From NCBI GenBank assembly GCA_965261645.1, contig CBDHDJ010000002.1, positions 248,001 through 312,000 of the forward strand: a DNA stretch of 64,000 bases, written 5' to 3'. Position 1 is the first letter of the stretch; each line of letters starts with the position of its first letter. The position numbers were made by a program, and so were the translations under genes. The notes beneath the pieces are model-generated. The model ran no database searches. It had not been told where the DNA came from and was given only the letters and a program-made list of their open reading frames with translations. Source of the stretch: CBDHDJ01 sp965261645 (GTDB taxonomy: Bacteria; Pseudomonadota; Alphaproteobacteria; SHVV01). This document shows positions 43,470 to 52,202 of the stretch, piece after piece.

Positions 43470-44376
43470 GAGTCGGTTTCGAAAGTCATGCGGCTCGGGC
43501 CAATCTGCGGACGAGGAGCATGACGGAGGCGGCGTAGAGGAAGGCGCGGGCCGAGGCGATGGTGGCCTCGAAGTCCTTTGCCAGTCGCCGGTTGCGGTTG
43601 ATCCAGGCGAAGAAGCGCTCCACGACCCAGCGGCGCGGTTGGACGGCGAAGCCGACCTGATCGGGGCTTTTGCGCACGATCTCGACGGCGATCACGGTGG
43701 CCGTGGCGACCTTCTCGCCGGCGTAGCCGCTGTCGGCAAAGACCTTCTCGATGAACGGAAACGAGCCGCGTGAGGCGCACAGCAGCGACCCGCCACCATC
43801 GCGGTCCTGGATACTCGCCGGATGCGCCTCGAGCACGAGGCCGCGCCCGTCGGTGTCGACCAGCGCGTGGCGCTTGCGCCCCTTGATCTTCTTGCCCGCA
43901 TCGTAGCCGCGGGGGCCACCAGCCTCGGTTGTCTTGACGCTCTGGCTGTCGATAATCGCGCCGCTCGGGCTGGCCTCGCGTCCGACCCGCTCGCGATCGG
44001 CCATGACCAGAGAGTGATTGATCTTCTCAAGGAGGCCGTCGTCGCGGAACTTGGCGAACCAGCGATAGATCGTGCCCCACGGTGGCAAATCGCTTGGCAG
44101 CAAGCGCCAAGGGCAGCCAGCCCGCATCACGTAGAAAATGCCGTTGACGATCTCTCGCATCGGCCATGACCGGGGCCGTCCCGTGCCATGAGCCGGAGGC
44201 AAATGAGGCTCGATCACAACCCACTCCGCATCGGTCAAATCAGTCTGATAACGCAGCGTCTTGCGGCTATGCTGCTCTCGGGTGGTCGGCGTCCACATGG
44301 CGGCTCCATATCGGTCTCAGCAACCTCCTTGGAATCACATCGACACCGGCCACTCAACCCCTTTCGAAACGGCCTC
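43470..44376 (-). mobile_element. IS5-family element, copy 3 (tandem with copy 4)
   Basis: A 907-bp copy in minus orientation. TAA precedes it (43467-43469) and TTA follows (44377-44379), after which copy 4 begins at once. The two flanking triplets differ, so it is not a simple independent insertion. Confidence 0.93.
43486..44298 (-). CDS. IS5-family transposase, copy 3
   Basis: A 270-residue full-length transposase with intact catalytic residues. It differs from copies 1, 2 and 5 at PHLPPAHG (Pro in place of Leu), a change shared only with copy 4. Confidence 0.95.
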   Translation of the reverse strand: MWTPTTREQHSRKTLRYQTDLTDAEWVVIEPHLPPAHGTGRPRSWPMREIVNGIFYVMRAGCPWRLLPSDLPPWGTIYRWFAKFRDDGLLEKINHSLVMADRERVGREASPSGAIIDSQSVKTTEAGGPRGYDAGKKIKGRKRHALVDTDGRGLVLEAHPASIQDRDGGGSLLCASRGSFPFIEKVFADSGYAGEKVATATVIAVEIVRKSPDQVGFAVQPRRWVVERFFAWINRNRRLAKDFEATIASARAFLYAASVMLLVRRLARAA

Positions 44377-44379
44377 TTA

Positions 44380-45286
44380 GAGTCGGTTTCGAAAGTCATG
44401 CGGCTCGGGCCAATCTGCGGACGAGGAGCATGACGGAGGCGGCGTAGAGGAAGGCGCGGGCCGAGGCGATGGTGGCCTCGAAGTCCTTTGCCAGTCGCCG
44501 GTTGCGGTTGATCCAGGCGAAGAAGCGCTCCACGACCCAGCGGCGCGGTTGGACGGCGAAGCCGACCTGATCGGGGCTTTTGCGCACGATCTCGACGGCG
44601 ATCACGGTGGCCGTGGCGACCTTCTCGCCGGCGTAGCCGCTGTCGGCAAAGACCTTCTCGATGAACGGAAACGAGCCGCGTGAGGCGCACAGCAGCGACC
44701 CGCCACCATCGCGGTCCTGGATACTCGCCGGATGCGCCTCGAGCACGAGGCCGCGCCCGTCGGTGTCGACCAGCGCGTGGCGCTTGCGCCCCTTGATCTT
44801 CTTGCCCGCATCGTAGCCGCGGGGGCCACCAGCCTCGGTTGTCTTGACGCTCTGGCTGTCGATAATCGCGCCGCTCGGGCTGGCCTCGCGTCCGACCCGC
44901 TCGCGATCGGCCATGACCAGAGAGTGATTGATCTTCTCAAGGAGGCCGTCGTCGCGGAACTTGGCGAACCAGCGATAGATCGTGCCCCACGGTGGCAAAT
45001 CGCTTGGCAGCAAGCGCCAAGGGCAGCCAGCCCGCATCACGTAGAAAATGCCGTTGACGATCTCTCGCATCGGCCATGACCGGGGCCGTCCCGTGCCATG
45101 AGCCGGAGGCAAATGAGGCTCGATCACAACCCACTCCGCATCGGTCAAATCAGTCTGATAACGCAGCGTCTTGCGGCTATGCTGCTCTCGGGTGGTCGGC
45201 GTCCACATGGCGGCTCCATATCGGTCTCAGCAACCTCCTTGGAATCACATCGACACCGGCCACTCAACCCCTTTCGAAACGGCCTC
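44380..45286 (-). mobile_element. IS5-family element, copy 4 (tandem with copy 3)
   Basis: A 907-bp copy, same orientation as copy 3, separated from it by only TTA (44377-44379) and followed by TTA (45287-45289). The inner ends face each other across three bases, an arrangement like an IS circle junction. Confidence 0.93.
44396..45208 (-). CDS. IS5-family transposase, copy 4
   Basis: A 270-residue full-length transposase that appears the same as copy 3, including the PHLPPAHG variant. It looks intact. Confidence 0.95.
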   Translation of the reverse strand: MWTPTTREQHSRKTLRYQTDLTDAEWVVIEPHLPPAHGTGRPRSWPMREIVNGIFYVMRAGCPWRLLPSDLPPWGTIYRWFAKFRDDGLLEKINHSLVMADRERVGREASPSGAIIDSQSVKTTEAGGPRGYDAGKKIKGRKRHALVDTDGRGLVLEAHPASIQDRDGGGSLLCASRGSFPFIEKVFADSGYAGEKVATATVIAVEIVRKSPDQVGFAVQPRRWVVERFFAWINRNRRLAKDFEATIASARAFLYAASVMLLVRRLARAA

Positions 45287-45590
45287 TTAGGAAATCATCT
45301 CCACAGCATCTCGATAGCCAAACATGTAATAGCGGGGAGCAAAAGAAAGCCGTCCTACCGGGATAAGCTTGGCCTGGATGGTCTCTATAGTATCTACATT
45401 TGCGGCATCGTCTTTTTCGTCTTCGTCTTTTTCGTCTTCGTCTCCATCGTCCAACCCAGGCCAATCTCTGCTGTAGGAAATGTTGTGGAAGACCTCTGCA
45501 GTCTCAAATTGGAACGACCAAAACCAAGGAATAAGGTCACGACCAATTTGGGTTCCATCTTCCTGAGTTTGCCTCAAGCACCATTTATAC

Positions 45591-45634
45591 CATGCCTAGC
45601 CGGTTAACGCCCATACCCACTACATGTAGGGCTG
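45591..45634. repeat. Left inverted repeat of the 635-bp element
   Basis: About 44 bases, imperfectly inverse to 46182-46225. The matching core includes CGGTTAACGCCCATACCCAC and CTACATG. The outermost bases are CATGCC. Confidence 0.85.
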
Positions 45635-45647
45635 CAAGGTCTTCCTT

Positions 45648-46121
45648 TCATGGATGATCGTTGACGTCCACGCGAATCTCGGAGCCGCAGAGATGGCATA
45701 TCCAAATGTTCTTTCCAAAATTTATGACATCTCCGCCCCGATATTGGAGCGTCGACTTACGATCTTGGTCGCAGAATGTACTGCAAAGCCAGTGTCCTGG
45801 TTCGGTGGGGTCCATAGGTGGCTTGTAAACGTAAGCAAATGCGGTCTTCCCGATGGCCTGAAACTGGTAATTCTGCTTCTCGCGGCGGAAGTCTTTAAGG
45901 TCCACCAGTTCTTTTTCGAGATCACCTATTCTCTTCGACAAAGAGAATTGGTTCAACTGGGTCGCAATTGCAAACTGTTGGGCCTCCAAGATTTTAGCGT
46001 TCATTTCGCCGATCTTGCCGCTTGCGGCTCCACCCTTCATGAGGCCGAGGAGTTCGCGCGAGATGGTGCTCGCCGACTTGAGGCTTTCCAAGATCAACTC
46101 AATGCTGCTGGCGTCGACCAT
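45648..46121 (-). CDS. Passenger protein of the 635-bp element: coiled coil plus zinc-ribbon-like C-terminus
   Basis: The 157-residue protein starts MVDASSIELILESLKSASTI. A predicted coiled coil follows at ~60-85 (LSKRIGDLEKELVDLKDFRR), then FAYVYKPPMDPTEPGHWLCS. Cysteines at WLCSTFCDQ and WICHLCGSEIRV could bind one zinc. Proteins of this plan (helical N-part, then 'YVY.P......HWLC..C' and a final CxxC) occur as hypothetical proteins in prophages and mobile DNA; I know of no defined function. There is no DDE, HUH or serine/tyrosine recombinase motif. It nearly fills the element, so it is a passenger or a regulator. Confidence 0.75.
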   Translation of the reverse strand: MVDASSIELILESLKSASTISRELLGLMKGGAASGKIGEMNAKILEAQQFAIATQLNQFSLSKRIGDLEKELVDLKDFRREKQNYQFQAIGKTAFAYVYKPPMDPTEPGHWLCSTFCDQDRKSTLQYRGGDVINFGKNIWICHLCGSEIRVDVNDHP

Positions 46122-46181
46122 TCAGTCCTCCAAAGGTAAAGCATGCCTATCCGATTTTACGCATGCTACGCGATTTCATCG

Positions 46182-46225
46182 CAGCCCTGCATGTAGTGGG
46201 TATGGGCGTTAACCGGATAGGCATG
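46182..46225. repeat. Right inverted repeat of the 635-bp element
   Basis: The inverse of 45591-45634 with a small number of mismatches. It ends in GGCATG directly before the ATTTATAC duplication at 46226. Confidence 0.85.
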
Positions 46226-46327
46226 ATTTATACAACGATTTATGTTCAATATCCGTTGAGTAATGAACAGCGAAATCTCGTTCCATTTCCATTGTGTTAT
46301 CACCTTGTATAGAAGTAGTAATCGTCT

Positions 46328-46558
46328 TCAGTAATCGCGTTCGTCAGTCAGCGGTATCTGAATGAGATCGAGGCGTTGTGAGTACATTTGGTCGTCTTCA
46401 CTCTGCCTTGCCCCATCTCTGCGTCGGCCGGTGAGGCGCTGCCACCTGGTGCGGCGGGTCGAACCCGCCACCGGGACCACGAAACGCAACGTCTGCTGGC
46501 GCCAGTCGTCGGGCTCGAAGACGCGCCACCGGACCTGAGCGCAGCGGCGCGCGTGCAT
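46328..46558 (-). CDS. Possible phage protein downstream of terminase
   Basis: A 76-residue frame, 17 bases after the terminase stop, with WRVFEPDDWRQQTLRFVVPV in its first half. Its position suggests a head or connector gene. Its last ~25 codons (QMYSQRLDLIQIPLTDERDY) lie in AT-rich DNA that seems to belong to the acquired segment, so the true C-terminus is probably lost. The family is not recognised. Confidence 0.35.
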   Translation of the reverse strand: MHARRCAQVRWRVFEPDDWRQQTLRFVVPVAGSTRRTRWQRLTGRRRDGARQSEDDQMYSQRLDLIQIPLTDERDY

Positions 46559-46575
46559 CTGAAATTGATTCCGGC

Positions 46576-47961
46576 TTAAGCTGCGATCCCTCTGTAGCGC
46601 CAGCGGTGCGGCGTTCTCGCGGCCTCGCGCCGCTGGCCTTCCGCAACGGCAAGCACAATCGCCGCCGCCAAATCGTCACGCCCGCGCCGCCGATGCTGGC
46701 CTTCGCCAGCCTTCGCTAGTTTCTCGTTTGCCGCACTGTCCACCACAACCTTGGCCTCAGCAAACGCCGCGCGCATGGCGAGAGAAACCGGCGCCGCCAC
46801 CTGGCCCTCAAGCACGGCGGCCCTGAATAGGCGCACGTCAACCGAGCCATCGCGCCACCCTTGGCCGCGCCAAGTCGGTTCCGGCAGCGACAGGCCGGCA
46901 TCGCGCACGCCGTCTTCCAGTTCGCCCCGCCCGCCAGCGATCGGCCGCGGTGGCCTGCGGGCGCCCGTAGCGCCGCACCGCTTCCGCCAGGAACGCCCGA
47001 CAGGCACGACGCGCCCGCCAAGCTGCACAAGCTCGCCCGCGTCGCGCATGGCCTCGTAGATGCCCGCCACGCCATCGGCGAGCGCTCTTTCGGGCAGGGG
47101 TGGGGTCGGGCCGCAGGCCACGAATCCCTCTAAGAGTCGGTTTCGAAAGTCATGCGGCTCGGCCAATCTGCGGACGAGGAGCATGACGGAGGCGGCGTAG
47201 AGGAAGGCGCGGGCCGAGGCGATGGTGGCCTCGAAGTCCTTTGCCAGTCGCCGGTTGCGGTTGATCCAGGCGAAGAAGCGCTCCACGACCCAGCGGCGCG
47301 GTTGGACGGCGAAGCCGACCTGATCGGGGCTTTTGCGCACGATCTCGACGGCGATCACGGTGGCCGTGGCGACCTTCTCGCCGGCGTAGCCGCTGTCGGC
47401 AAAGACCTTCTCGATGAACGGAAACGAGCCGCGTGAGGCGCACAGCAGCGACCCGCCACCATCGCGGTCCTGGATACTCGCCGGATGCGCCTCGAGCACG
47501 AGGCCGCGCCCGTCGGTGTCGACCAGCGCGTGGCGCTTGCGCCCCTTGATCTTCTTGCCCGCATCGTAGCCGCGGGGGCCACCAGCCTCGGTTGTCTTGA
47601 CGCTCTGGCTGTCGATAATCGCGCCGCTCGGGCTGGCCTCGCGTCCGACCCGCTCGCGATCGGCCATGACCAGAGAGTGATTGATCTTCTCAAGGAGGCC
47701 GTCGTCGCGGAACTTGGCGAACCAGCGATAGATCGTGCCCCACGGTGGCAAATCGCTTGGCAGCAAGCGCCAAGGGCAGCCAGCCCGCATCACGTAGAAA
47801 ATGCCGTTGACGATCTCTCGCATCGGCCATGACCGGGGCCGTCCCGTGCCATGAGCCGGAAGCAAATGAGGCTCGATCACAACCCACTCCGCATCGGTCA
47901 AATCAGTCTGATAACGCAGCGTCTTGCGGCTATGCTGCTCTCGGGTGGTCGGCGTCCACAT
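46576..47961 (-). CDS. IS5 transposase (copy 5) fused by frameshift to terminase C-terminal remnant
   Basis: Codons from 47961 encode an IS5 transposase matching copy 1 up to LLVRRLA. The 1-base deletion then changes the normal end (RAA, stop) to EPHDFRNRLLEGFVACGPTP, which crosses the IS end and runs in frame into the terminase remnant to 46576. The predicted product is 461 residues. The catalytic core of the transposase is complete, so the chimera could still be active, but the added tail is probably accidental. Confidence 0.8.
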   Translation of the reverse strand: MWTPTTREQHSRKTLRYQTDLTDAEWVVIEPHLLPAHGTGRPRSWPMREIVNGIFYVMRAGCPWRLLPSDLPPWGTIYRWFAKFRDDGLLEKINHSLVMADRERVGREASPSGAIIDSQSVKTTEAGGPRGYDAGKKIKGRKRHALVDTDGRGLVLEAHPASIQDRDGGGSLLCASRGSFPFIEKVFADSGYAGEKVATATVIAVEIVRKSPDQVGFAVQPRRWVVERFFAWINRNRRLAKDFEATIASARAFLYAASVMLLVRRLAEPHDFRNRLLEGFVACGPTPPLPERALADGVAGIYEAMRDAGELVQLGGRVVPVGRSWRKRCGATGARRPPRPIAGGRGELEDGVRDAGLSLPEPTWRGQGWRDGSVDVRLFRAAVLEGQVAAPVSLAMRAAFAEAKVVVDSAANEKLAKAGEGQHRRRGRDDLAAAIVLAVAEGQRREAARTPHRWRYRGIAA

Positions 47962-48039
47962 GGCGGCTCCATATCGGTCTCAGCAACCTCCTTGGAATCA
48001 CATCGACACCGGCCACTCAACCCCTTTCGAAACGGCCTC
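47134..48039 (-). mobile_element. IS5-family element, copy 5, inside the terminase gene
   Basis: 906 bp, one base shorter than the other copies, with TAA flanks at 47131-47133 and 48040-48042. The missing base is in GCTCGGGCC (here GCTCGGCC), near the end of the transposase gene. Confidence 0.94.
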
Positions 48040-48917
48040 TAAGCGCGCGGTCTGCGGCCAGTACGCCGCACATGCCGAGAATGCCGCCGTTCCGCCAAGG
48101 TCGACTCCGAATGCGACCGGCCCCTCGCGTGGCGGCAAGGCGTCAGTCTCGACCTCACGCCACGTCAGCGCGTCTATCAGCATCCGGCTTTCAACTTCGC
48201 TCGTCCCTTGATTCAATCTCAGGCTGCGCCACGTCGCCAACTCGGCAGGGTCGCGCTTCGCAAGCCGCGCCTCGGCTCGCAGTGTATCGATATCGGGCAA
48301 CCCGTAGGCGAGCGCCGGATTGGCCTTCCGCCACGTCTTGACGGCAAACGGCGGATCGTCCGGGCCGGCGGCATGGACTTGTGCATAGACACTCGGGTCA
48401 GCCTCGGCCAACAGCCGCGCGAAGAAATGCGAATCACTGGATGGCCTGGTGCCGATGAAGACCGCCCGCGCGTCCTTCCGCTTTCCGAGCGCCGTCCTAA
48501 TCGCCGCCGCCAGCAATTCTCCGCGCGGCCCCCACTGGCTTGGCTCGTCTCCGATAACGAGATTGACCCGCCATCCGTGCGCCCGGCGGTTGTCGGCTCC
48601 CCGCGACCCGAAGTCTCGCCCCGGTCTTCCGGTGCTGAATGTCGGCGAGATTCTGTTGGTCGCGGATGCGGTAGTCACCGGCCTCGCCAAGCAGTTCCAG
48701 CGACCGCAGCACGGCCTCAAAGGCGAGTCTCGCCTGTTGGAATGCGCTTGCGATCACGATGGTCTCGCCACCGTCGCGATGCAGCGCCCCGTCCGGACGG
48801 ATAGAATCGAGCGCGAGTGCCGACGCGAGTCCAGTTTTGCCGCCGCCCCTGGCGAGGCTCAATCCCGCGCGCATGACGCCCGGCTTGAACGCGCCTCGAA
48901 GAAAACGCCGCTGATAG

Positions 48918-50361
48918 CAGCCCGTTGATTAAGTGGCTTTTTCCGGCTCTCACTCCCAGATGAGGAATGCGGCGGCGAAAGCCGTCTGGCCGCTTTGCGA
49001 GCCCCCCGTGCCACCAGCATGGCCCCGGTGGGCGTGAGCAGAACGAAAATACCGCCATATCCGCCCGCCACGGCCTCCCGCGGGGTGCCGGCGCCGATGA
49101 GCTGGCGCATCAGTAACGATAGATTGTGGCCGGCGACGTGGAGCAGGTATCGCTTGTGCACATTCTCTCGCCCGCGCAGCCAGGTTCGTCGCATGCCGCC
49201 ACGATCGAGGTTGTGGGCAAAGCAGCGCTCGACGATCTCGGCGCGCAGCTTGAAGGCCTCGCGGGCGACCCCGGACTTGAGCCGCGCACGGTTATTGGTG
49301 ACCGCGCGCCGCGCCGCCTCATCACCGTGCCAGCGCGAAAAGCCGGTCTGCTTGGGCGCCGCGATCCGGGTCTTCCAGGGACTGTCGTTCAGAGCCCTCA
49401 AGACCGCCCGTGAGTGATAACCTTTGTCGGCGACGCATTCGGCCGGGTCCTCCGATGTCGGTGCCGCATCCACCGCCTCGAGGTTTGCCTCGGCCTTCGC
49501 CAGGGTCTTGGAAAGCGTCGTGGTGTCGCCCTCATCGGCCGGGTGCAGCTCGGCCGCCACCACCGCGCCGGTATCCAGATCCACCGCGTGCTCGGGCTTG
49601 TAGGCCAGATGCGTCGTGCCGTCCTTCATCTTGGTGATCTTGGCCTCGGGGTCGCTCTTCGAAACCCAATCCGTGTTGGAAAGCTTCTTGCCCTTGCGCT
49701 TCCGCGTCCAGACGCGCCAGGTCCTCGGCCGTGGGTGTCTCGACCCCGCTTTCCCGGGCCAGGCGCTCCAGCATCTCCCGGTAGCCTTCGCCGTTGTCGC
49801 GCCGCACGATGTTCCGCAGCGCCGCGTTGGCCTCCATGGTCGAGGCATCGACGCCGATGCGCTCGCCCTTGATCAGCCCCGCCTCGGCGATCAGCACCAG
49901 AACCCAGTCGAAGACCGCCGCGTGGACTTCATGGGGCAGGCGCGTGCGGCTCCGTGACAGCCAGGAATGGTCCGGTACCCGATCACGGCTCCCCAGTCGC
50001 AGGAACGCCCGCAGCGAAAGCGAGTCCGAGCAGCGCCACTCCAGACCGCGCTCGCTGTCGATGCCCTCAAAGTAGCCCACCAGGTGCATCCGGAAATAGC
50101 GCCCGGGCGGCACCGAGGGCGCGCCCATCCGGACCGCGTAATAAGGCCGGCAGCTCGCCTCGGCAAAGGCGTCGAAGCCGCCCTCGATCAGCACCGACTG
50201 CAAGCGGTCATAAAACACATGACCCGGAAAGCGCGGCATCTCCGACCAGCTCACCATCAGGTCCCCCTGACCATCCTTCTGCCGTCCCATCGCCATCGGC
50301 AAATCCCCCTGCAAATCAGGGAACCAGAGAATCAGACGGCGCCGACTTAATCAACGGGCTG
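48918..50361 (-). mobile_element. IS1182-like element, copy A (frameshifted)
   Basis: A 1,444-bp element with terminal repeats CAGCCCGTTGATTAAGT and its inverse, flanked by ATAG at 48914-48917 and 50362-50365. It interrupts the terminase gene. Its transposase frame, from the ATG at 50296, is shifted near 49705 by one extra base compared with the intact copy D (CGCGTCC against CGGTCC on the plus strand). It has six G in the C-terminal G run. It is not expected to make a working transposase. Confidence 0.92.
48950..50296 (-). pseudogene. IS1182-like transposase, copy A
   Basis: The N-terminal half (FYDRLQSVLIEGGFDAFAEA) is in one frame and the catalytic half (KLSNTDWVSKSDPEAKITKM onward) is in another; the join is near 49705. 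A second shift in a G6 run changes the C-terminus to GARKAARRLSPPHSSSGSES. Confidence 0.9.
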
Positions 50362-50440
50362 ATAGGGCAGGCACCGGAACGGAGACCCGAGCAGGTCGCC
50401 GTCGCCGATGGGCGCGGACTCAAGACTTGCTACGAGCCCT

Positions 50441-50650
50441 CTAGCGTCCAAGACCACTCGCCATCCAGGCGCCGCCGTCTTTCTTGCTGTAGAAATAGCG
50501 GCACCAATCTTCGGACGAAACCTGCGGCCAAACTCGGCCTGAACCATCAGTTACGATGGCAGGCAGGGCAGCATGGCAATGCCCTTCGGGCCCAGAACCC
50601 GCCTCATACCACTTGCACAACGCGCACTTCACACCGTCGGGTCCACTCAT
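50441..50650 (-). CDS. Small cysteine-rich phage-type protein
   Basis: The 69-residue protein has a CALCKWYEAGSG start, GHCHAALPAIVTDGSGRVWP and VSSEDWCRYF. The pattern C..C..W......C, then WP.V...DWC, is a recurrent small prophage protein and may bind a metal. Its role is unknown. Its 3' end overlaps the beginning of the terminase gene, fitting a phage gene cluster transcribed leftward. Confidence 0.7.
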   Translation of the reverse strand: MSGPDGVKCALCKWYEAGSGPEGHCHAALPAIVTDGSGRVWPQVSSEDWCRYFYSKKDGGAWMASGLGR

Positions 50651-50813
50651 CTTGTGATCTCCTTAGCTCGATTCTGATGCTCTCTACGTACCTCGGCACT
50701 CCCCACCACGATCAGCCCCCCCGCAAAGCACCCGCCCGGTGCCATCGCAGACATCACCATGCAAAGAGTTCGACTCGATGCGCACTGCCATTTGCCGCCT
50801 CAAAGCTAAGTGA

Positions 50814-51245
50814 CTATTGACAAACCTCTCTAAACACGGCCTCTCGCGCATTCCGGATTGCACGTGAAATTTCATCCACTTTGTCAAAATGGGGTTCAAT
50901 GGGAGTGCTTGGGAGGTTTGATACCCAATCTCTCGTAGCAACATGAACTTCGTTTTTGAGAGCGTCGAGCTGAAGCAACAAATCTATGAGCGCCGTAGCC
51001 TCTTCGTTTTTTAAGCTAGCGCGAACGGCAGTCTGCCCATCGATAACCCGATCATAAACCTCGAGTCGCAGGCTCAACCGGACCACAAGCTCCTCTCTAC
51101 TGGGATCCGGTTCCATATGCAGTGCTCGAGCTGCTTTGCGCGCAAGCAGAGCAAGGCGGTAGTCGGAACAAGCGTCAGCCTGCGCCGGCGTGGCAAGGGA
51201 TATTGCGGCCGCCGTGACGACCGCGATGGCAATGGGGATTCGCAT
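50814..51245 (-). CDS. Small exported protein of unknown function
   Basis: The 143-residue protein has a signal peptide (MRIPIAIAVVTAAAISLATP, cleaved at AQA). The mature part is helical with two cysteines (one near the N-terminus, ACSDYRLALLARKAARALHM, and one at the end, REVCQ) that could form a disulfide. An ATG 15 bases upstream is an alternative start. I do not recognise the family. It lies between the replication-protein remnant and the small phage protein. Confidence 0.65.
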   Translation of the reverse strand: MRIPIAIAVVTAAAISLATPAQADACSDYRLALLARKAARALHMEPDPSREELVVRLSLRLEVYDRVIDGQTAVRASLKNEEATALIDLLLQLDALKNEVHVATRDWVSNLPSTPIEPHFDKVDEISRAIRNAREAVFREVCQ

Positions 51246-51294
51246 GGGGTCTCTCAGCACCTAAGTTGCCATAAGGGCGGCCTAGGGGCCGCCC

Positions 51295-52194
51295 TTAATC
51301 TGTGTTGGCTTTTGTCTCACGCCCACGCCTTCGATACCACATCGCCCGGCTCACGCCCTCCAGAGTCCACGGCTCGCGGCCTGGTTCGTAGAGGCGCGGA
51401 CGACCACCCTTGCTCCCGCGCGCAGTTTGCCTCGCGATCCACCGTCGGCAATGCCAGCCACGTGCGGCCCATCGCTCGCGGTATTTCTCGATAGAGTTCG
51501 CCGTTGCCTGTACCTCGGAAAGTGGCAAAGGATATTCAAACTCCTGATTGACCACCATAAGCGCAGGGGGCACTGGCAGGCTCTTGTTCGCTTGGCAACC
51601 GGCCCAGCGCATCCCGGCCTCGAATAGATCGACGTTGCGGCCGACACCCGTCTGCCGGAGCTTGGGCGGCTCCCAGCTAACCGGGATGGCGGTCGCCAAT
51701 TGATCGAGTGTGTACGGCTCTTCCCGACCCCACACCGTCTTGTAGGGCGACCTGAACATCGGCGCGGGGTTGTGGGCGAGCACCCCGGAATAACCCGGAT
51801 CGGCCCCTACAGCGTGAGCGTAGTACTCCGCGATCCCGGCGAAGTACCGCAGCGGTTCGACTCGTGCTGCGGGATAGCGGTGCACCGGGACCGCGAGGGT
51901 CCAGGCGACGTGCGCATGCCGGTTTGCCAGCCGCCAGACGGTCTAGTTGGGAGGCGGCAATTCAAACAGGCCCCACGCCATTGCCGCGGGCTTGTCGCAA
52001 TCCAGGACCAGCGCTGCGAACGACGATCCGGCGTTCGCGTATTCCACCTCGGGAAAGCGCCACGCCTTCGCAGGCGACGTGCGCCAGGACCGGAACGGCC
52101 GCCCCTTGCGTTTACCCGGCGACACCAGCGGCCGGGGATGCGCCGCCAGTAGTCCGTGGGTACGCATCATCGACGGCGCTTCGTCGAGCGGCAA
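51295..52194 (-). pseudogene. Replication initiator / replicase-type protein with in-frame amber stop
   Basis: The upstream part (YANAGSSFAALVLDCDKPAA, then MAWGLFELPPPN) ends at a TAG at 51943-51945. The same frame goes on as TVWRLANRHAHVAWTLAVPV and then YAHAVGADPGYSGVLAHNPA to 51295. This is a plasmid-type replicase (A/T/G/C-DNA primase-polymerase-like 'RepA' with a PriCT-like region). The stop sits where family members have Trp (N-W-x-x-W), so TGG-to-TAG is the simple explanation. The start is unclear (TTG 52194 or ATG 52170). Together with terminase it suggests a phage-plasmid or prophage remnant. Confidence 0.75.
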
Positions 52195-52202
52195 GGAAAG
52201 TT

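Larger units (their letters stand above)
45591..46225. mobile_element. 635-bp element with long inverted repeats, 8-bp target duplication and no recognised transposase
   Basis: The left end is CATGCCTAGCCGGTTAACGC followed by CCATACCCACTACATG and AGGGCTGC. The right end is its inverse with a few mismatches, giving about 44 bp of repeat per end. The element is flanked by an exact 8-bp ATTTATAC at 45583-45590 and 46226-46233. Removing it and one copy of that sequence rejoins the AT-rich gene in frame (EHKSLYKWCLRQ). The only sizeable ORF is the zinc-ribbon-like protein at 45648-46121. Confidence 0.88.
43071..46292 (-). pseudogene. AT-rich hypothetical gene (~250 codons) split into three pieces by mobile elements
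   Basis: An ATG at 46292 follows AAGGTG and begins MEMERDFAVHYSTDIEHKSL. It is cut at 46226 by a 635-bp element. Beyond 45590 it continues as YKWCLRQTQEDGTQIGRDLI with an acidic repeat (DEDEKDEDEKDD). At 45287-45289 it is cut by two tandem IS5 copies. Beyond 43469 it continues as TVIRSNNDTYCTAFSFAKFR to a stop at 43071. Removing each element with one target copy gives a single open frame. Base composition is much richer in A and T than the flanks, which points to recent acquisition. I do not recognise the family. The middle acidic stretch and the YTSRKIIIDHKNEEDDL end are the only obvious features. Confidence 0.8.
46576..50457 (-). pseudogene. Phage terminase large subunit, broken by two IS elements and several frameshifts
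   Basis: Start near the GTG at 50457 (VVLDARGLVASLESAPIGDG, FRCLPY). An IS1182-like element (48918-50361, ATAG duplication) interrupts PY-QRRFLRGAFKPGVMRAG. Walker A is LARGGGKTG; VIASAFQQARLAFEAVLRSL follows. A frameshift near 48615 moves to RDFGSRGADNRRAHGWRVNL and the Walker B-like VIGDEPSQWGPRGELLA. The nuclease part begins FGVDLGGTAAFSACAAYWPQ and is cut by IS5 copy 5; beyond it, GFVACGPTPPLPERALADGV continues in frame. Two compensating shifts near 46990 and 46925 flank FLAEAVRRYGRPQ. The end is DDLAAAIVLAVAEGQRRE. Once both IS copies are removed, the order of motifs is a normal ~550-residue TerL. Confidence 0.88.
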
